Shown: one piece after another, positions 61,462-64,000 of the stretch
How the letters are laid out: each line of letters begins with the position of its first letter
Position numbering within the stretch: position 1 is the stretch's first letter
Origin: Deinococcus sp. AJ005
GTDB taxonomy: Bacteria; Deinococcota; Deinococci; Deinococcales; Deinococcaceae
Reading direction: 5' to 3'
DNA length: 64,000 nt
Assembly (NCBI RefSeq): GCF_009017495.1
Contig: NZ_CP044990.1
Coordinates: 453,001 to 517,000 of the forward strand
The notes under the pieces: model-generated
Told to the model about the DNA's origin: nothing
Databases searched by the model: none
What the model saw: the letters and a program-made list of their open reading frames with translations, nothing else
Made by a program: the position numbers and the translations under genes

Positions 61462-61724
61462 GCTAGCTCCAACTCCACTTCTTCCAGTTCCCAGCGGGCA
61501 TCTTCCATCACAGGGTTGCTCAGCACGTTCCCGGCGATGTCGCGCAACTGGGCTTCCACGTCGGCACGTTCGCCGCTCAGACGCAATTCTATAAATTTGC
61601 CCACGCGCACGCCGCTGACATTGGCGTGTTCCAGATGCGACAGGGCGCGTTCCACGGTGCGCCCCTGCGGGTCAAGAATGCTGGGCTTGAGGGTCACGTA
61701 AACGCGGGCATGGTAGTGGGGCAT
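61458..61724 (-). CDS. purS: Phosphoribosylformylglycinamidine synthase, small subunit
   Basis: An 88-residue subunit that bridges PurL and PurQ. MPHYHARVYVTLKPSILDPQGRTVERALSHLEHANVSGVRVGKFIELRLSGERADVEAQLRDIAGNVLSNPVMEDARWEL is a complete PurS. The start at 61724 has GGAG 7 nt upstream; a longer start at 61745 is less likely. A 106-nt gap separates it from purC and contains an inverted repeat. Confidence 0.95.
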   Translation of the reverse strand: MPHYHARVYVTLKPSILDPQGRTVERALSHLEHANVSGVRVGKFIELRLSGERADVEAQLRDIAGNVLSNPVMEDARWELEEVELELA

Positions 61725-61754
61725 GTGGCTCCTTCGGAGGTCCAAGAGTCAAGA

Positions 61755-61836
61755 GTCTGAGGGTCTAAAAAGAGAGATCAGAGAAGCGGTCAGGAGGCTG
61801 GGAATGTTTTGCCCCCAGACCCTCTGACCCTCAGAC
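61755..61836. repeat. Long-range inverted repeat between purC and purS
   Basis: GTCTGAGGGTC (61755-61765) is perfectly inverted as GACCCTCAGAC (61826-61836), with related GACCCTCTGACCCTC sequence in between. The loop is about 60 nt. The right arm overlaps the purC stop codon. Confidence 0.6.
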
Positions 61837-62544
61837 CTCGCGTTCCACTCGCGAAAGCATCTCCGCATAAGCGTCCTCAACGCCACCCAGATCGCGCCTG
61901 AAGCGGTCCTTGTCCATCTTCTCTCCCGTCTCGGCGTCCCAGAAGCGGCAGGTGTCGGGGCTGATCTCGTCGGCCAGGATCACGGTTCCATCCGGGAGTT
62001 TGCCGAATTCCAGCTTGAAATCAATGAGTTTCACGCCGCGTTCCAGAAAAAACGGGGTCAGAAAGTCATTCACCTTTAAGGCCAGCTCACGCACGCGCGT
62101 CAGCTCGGTTTCGGTGGCCCAGTCCAGGGCGATGGCCGTGTCGGTGTTGATCAGGGGATCGCCCAGTGCATCGGATTTGTAGCAGTACTCCACGACGGGA
62201 CGGGACAGGGCCGTACCTTCCTCCAGCCCCAGCTTCTTGGCAAAACTACCTGCCGCCACATTCCGCACGATCACTTCTACCGGGATGATGGTCACGGCCT
62301 TCACGCGCTGCTCGGTGTCAGACAGCTTTTCTATGAAGTGGGTGGGGATGCCCGCCGCCTCCAATCTGGGGTACAGGTGGGCGGTGATGGCGTTGTTGGT
62401 GGCCCCCTTGCCCGCCCACTCGCCGCGTTTCTGGGCGTTGAAAGCGGTGGCCTCATCCTTGTATTCCACGATGTACTCGGCAGGGTTAGAGGAAGCGTAC
62501 ACGCGCTTGGCCTTGCCCTCGTACTTCAGTTCGCCTCTGGTCAT
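61831..62544 (-). CDS. purC: Phosphoribosylaminoimidazole-succinocarboxamide synthase
   Basis: A 237-residue SAICAR synthetase that adds aspartate to CAIR using ATP. The N-terminus [44 protein letters not shown] is the ATP-binding part; [24 protein letters not shown] and [48 protein letters not shown] are the remaining conserved blocks. The start at 62544 gives the usual length. It is the first gene of the minus-strand purine cluster; the 270-nt region upstream must hold the operon promoter, which I could not identify with confidence. Confidence 0.96.
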   Translation of the reverse strand: MTRGELKYEGKAKRVYASSNPAEYIVEYKDEATAFNAQKRGEWAGKGATNNAITAHLYPRLEAAGIPTHFIEKLSDTEQRVKAVTIIPVEVIVRNVAAGSFAKKLGLEEGTALSRPVVEYCYKSDALGDPLINTDTAIALDWATETELTRVRELALKVNDFLTPFFLERGVKLIDFKLEFGKLPDGTVILADEISPDTCRFWDAETGEKMDKDRFRRDLGGVEDAYAEMLSRVEREV

Positions 62545-62818
62545 GTGTTCGCCTCTAAACAGAAAAGTAGAAAGAGCGTCCCCCGCAGTAATTCGGAAGG
62601 GCGCTCGGCAGTCGCGGCACTTGGCATGTCTTTGCTCCATCTCCGCCTCTCTGGACGGACTTCAGCGGCGCTGTTGGGGGCCGGGGCGTCTCACGGGACG
62701 CGCTTAGAGGGTAGGTGTGCCGCCGAAAACTGGAGGCCAACGCACAGCGTAACACCCCCGGCTGTGATGGGCGCGGGGATGTTCAGGCGAATCGGACGGA
62801 GGAAAGTTGTCCCCCGGA

Positions 62819-64000
62819 TCAGTGGCTGTGGCTTGCCCCGCCGCCGCGCTTGCCCGCCACTTCCTCACGGACCTCGGCCACCAGGAAGGTGCAGGCTTCG
62901 GCACAGGGAATTGCGCCCGGCACACCATCAAAGAAGGTCTGGGGTAACTTTTCCCCGGCCCATAGACGGGTCCGCAGGCAACCGCCGCATACGTCTGTCG
63001 CCACTTCATCCAATTGTTCTGGGGTGGCCTTCTGCACGCGGGCGTAGATGCCGGTCTGACGGCGGGCGGTGGTGGCCCAGGGGGTGGGGCGCAGGGTGTG
63101 GCAGCTCTGGGCGTAGGTTTCTTCAATCACGGCGGGGTACAGGTACTGCACGGCGCGCACCAGATCGGCCTGGCCCATCACGGCCCGCCAGCCACGCGGC
63201 ATGTTGCGAAGGGTATGTACTGGGCGGTGGTGGCCGCCCTCGTCGCGGCGGGTGAAATCGCGCACGCCCTCGGGCGTGACCAGGGTCTGCAACTCGTGAC
63301 CCGGCTTGCCCTCATCCAGCGCGTGGCGCAGTTCAAACATGCCGCTCTCGGGCTGCACCAGCACCTCGCCGAAGCGCAGGCCTTGGCGCGCGCGGTCCAT
63401 GAAGGTATTCCAGGCCGCGTCGTGGACACGTTCGGTGTCGCCGTCGCTGGTGCTGGACCCCGCCGCTTCCTCGGCCAGATGCAGGATCACGTCGGCCACG
63501 GCGCTGTGGGTGCCCACTGGTTTGGCGTAATAGACGGTCTGCTGGCCGTGGGGATTGTCGGTAAATGTCGTGACGGCTCCCTCCAGACCCATGTCCTCGG
63601 GAATGGTTTCCAGCGTGTGCCAGCCTTCAGAGGCGAAGAATGGCACCACCACCACGCGCGGAGCCTTGACCACTTCTGGCCATGTCCCCACCTTGGGGTC
63701 TTCATCCAGGAACAGGGCGTTGACGGACGCGAATTGCCCGGACTGTCGCAACACCTCGGCGTTCTGGTACACGATCTTGTTGCTGTTCTCGTTGCGGGTG
63801 GTGCCGTGGCCCAGCACGATCAAGGCGGTGTCTTCCGGGCTGGAATCCGGTAACGCTTCGTGGGCGCGGGCCAGGATCACGTCAGACATGCTGGGATGCA
63901 CGCCGTAGGGCAGGGTGTAACGCACAGTGCGTCCGCCCAGCACGCGCGCCACGCCTTCGGGCGGCACCGGTCCCTGGTGGCCCAGGCCCATTTCACGCGG
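62819..64000 (-). CDS. CbiX-type chelatase with C-terminal iron-sulfur cluster domain, DR2241-like (5' end outside window)
   Basis: At least 393 residues, open to the window edge. Much of the visible N-terminal part is a sirohydrochlorin/cobalt chelatase-like (CbiX) domain: [52 protein letters not shown], with the metal His in LGHGT, and [22 protein letters not shown] with a second His. The C-terminal part has CGGC and C-x(3)-C in [12 protein letters not shown]...IPCAEACTF, matching the 4Fe-4S site described for D. radiodurans DR2241, and ends in GGGASHSH. The ATG at 63991 is likely internal. The substrate tetrapyrrole and metal are unknown. Confidence 0.85.
   Translation of the reverse strand, partial: PREMGLGHQGPVPPEGVARVLGGRTVRYTLPYGVHPSMSDVILARAHEALPDSSPEDTALIVLGHGTTRNENSNKIVYQNAEVLRQSGQFASVNALFLDEDPKVGTWPEVVKAPRVVVVPFFASEGWHTLETIPEDMGLEGAVTTFTDNPHGQQTVYYAKPVGTHSAVADVILHLAEEAAGSSTSDGDTERVHDAAWNTFMDRARQGLRFGEVLVQPESGMFELRHALDEGKPGHELQTLVTPEGVRDFTRRDEGGHHRPVHTLRNMPRGWRAVMGQADLVRAVQYLYPAVIEETYAQSCHTLRPTPWATTARRQTGIYARVQKATPEQLDEVATDVCGGCLRTRLWAGEKLPQTFFDGVPGAIPCAEACTFLVAEVREEVAGKRGGGASHSH

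Overview
The window looks like chromosomal DNA of a Deinococcus species: GC-rich, densely coded, and carrying genes typical of that genus. These include a poxvirus-type topoisomerase IB next to uracil-DNA glycosylase, a CbiX/iron-sulfur protein of the DR2241 type, a tmRNA tag close to the D. radiodurans tag, and a 17-bp palindrome upstream of uvrB that fits the Deinococcus radiation/desiccation response motif. All assignments come from reading sequence and translations; no database search was possible.

Layout. 1-3888: end of an acetyltransferase, a membrane diguanylate cyclase, and a copper-delivery trio (PCu(A)C, SCO1, CtaG-like) for cytochrome oxidase assembly. 4200-9391: carA, then a photolyase frame that runs without a stop into uracil-DNA glycosylase, an AT-rich orphan gene, and topoisomerase IB. 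9401-19748: housekeeping and metabolic genes (FMN oxidase, pth, M42 peptidase, lpdA, P450 with a divergent regulator, hemW, sulfurtransferase). 20135-20636: tmRNA and tRNA-Leu(UAA). 20752-31176: hydrolase, gatB, ankyrin and FAD proteins, and a ferric-type ABC importer. 31271-37567: MarR/MFS efflux pair, Nudix hydrolase, ethanolamine ammonia-lyase (eutBC), and a CynX-type transporter, with a short inverted-repeat element upstream of eutB. 37806-40417: a proton-pumping rhodopsin, a small membrane protein and a Brp/Blh carotene dioxygenase, so both pump and chromophore synthesis are local. 40969-44307: TPP riboswitch with thiB, then uvrB.

44433-54288 is an accessory, defence-rich stretch: a MazEF-like toxin-antitoxin pair, a small orphan gene, a Cas4-like nuclease coupled to a small partner, and a complete type I restriction-modification operon with an additional single-TRD specificity protein and a YgjP-type metallopeptidase, joined by 4-bp or longer overlaps. 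54272-62544 is a purine cluster on the minus strand (purC, purS, purQ, purL, purF) that has been invaded: a DUF559 nuclease gene framed by inverted palindromes separates purF from purL, and a truncated PIN gene, an orphan gene, a DinB protein and a cupin lie among the others. The window ends inside the CbiX/iron-sulfur gene.

Most noteworthy: the in-frame photolyase-uracil glycosylase fusion, the DUF559 gene with terminal inverted palindromes inside the pur operon, the rhodopsin/Blh cassette in a Deinococcus-like genome, and the defence island with its unusual type I operon.
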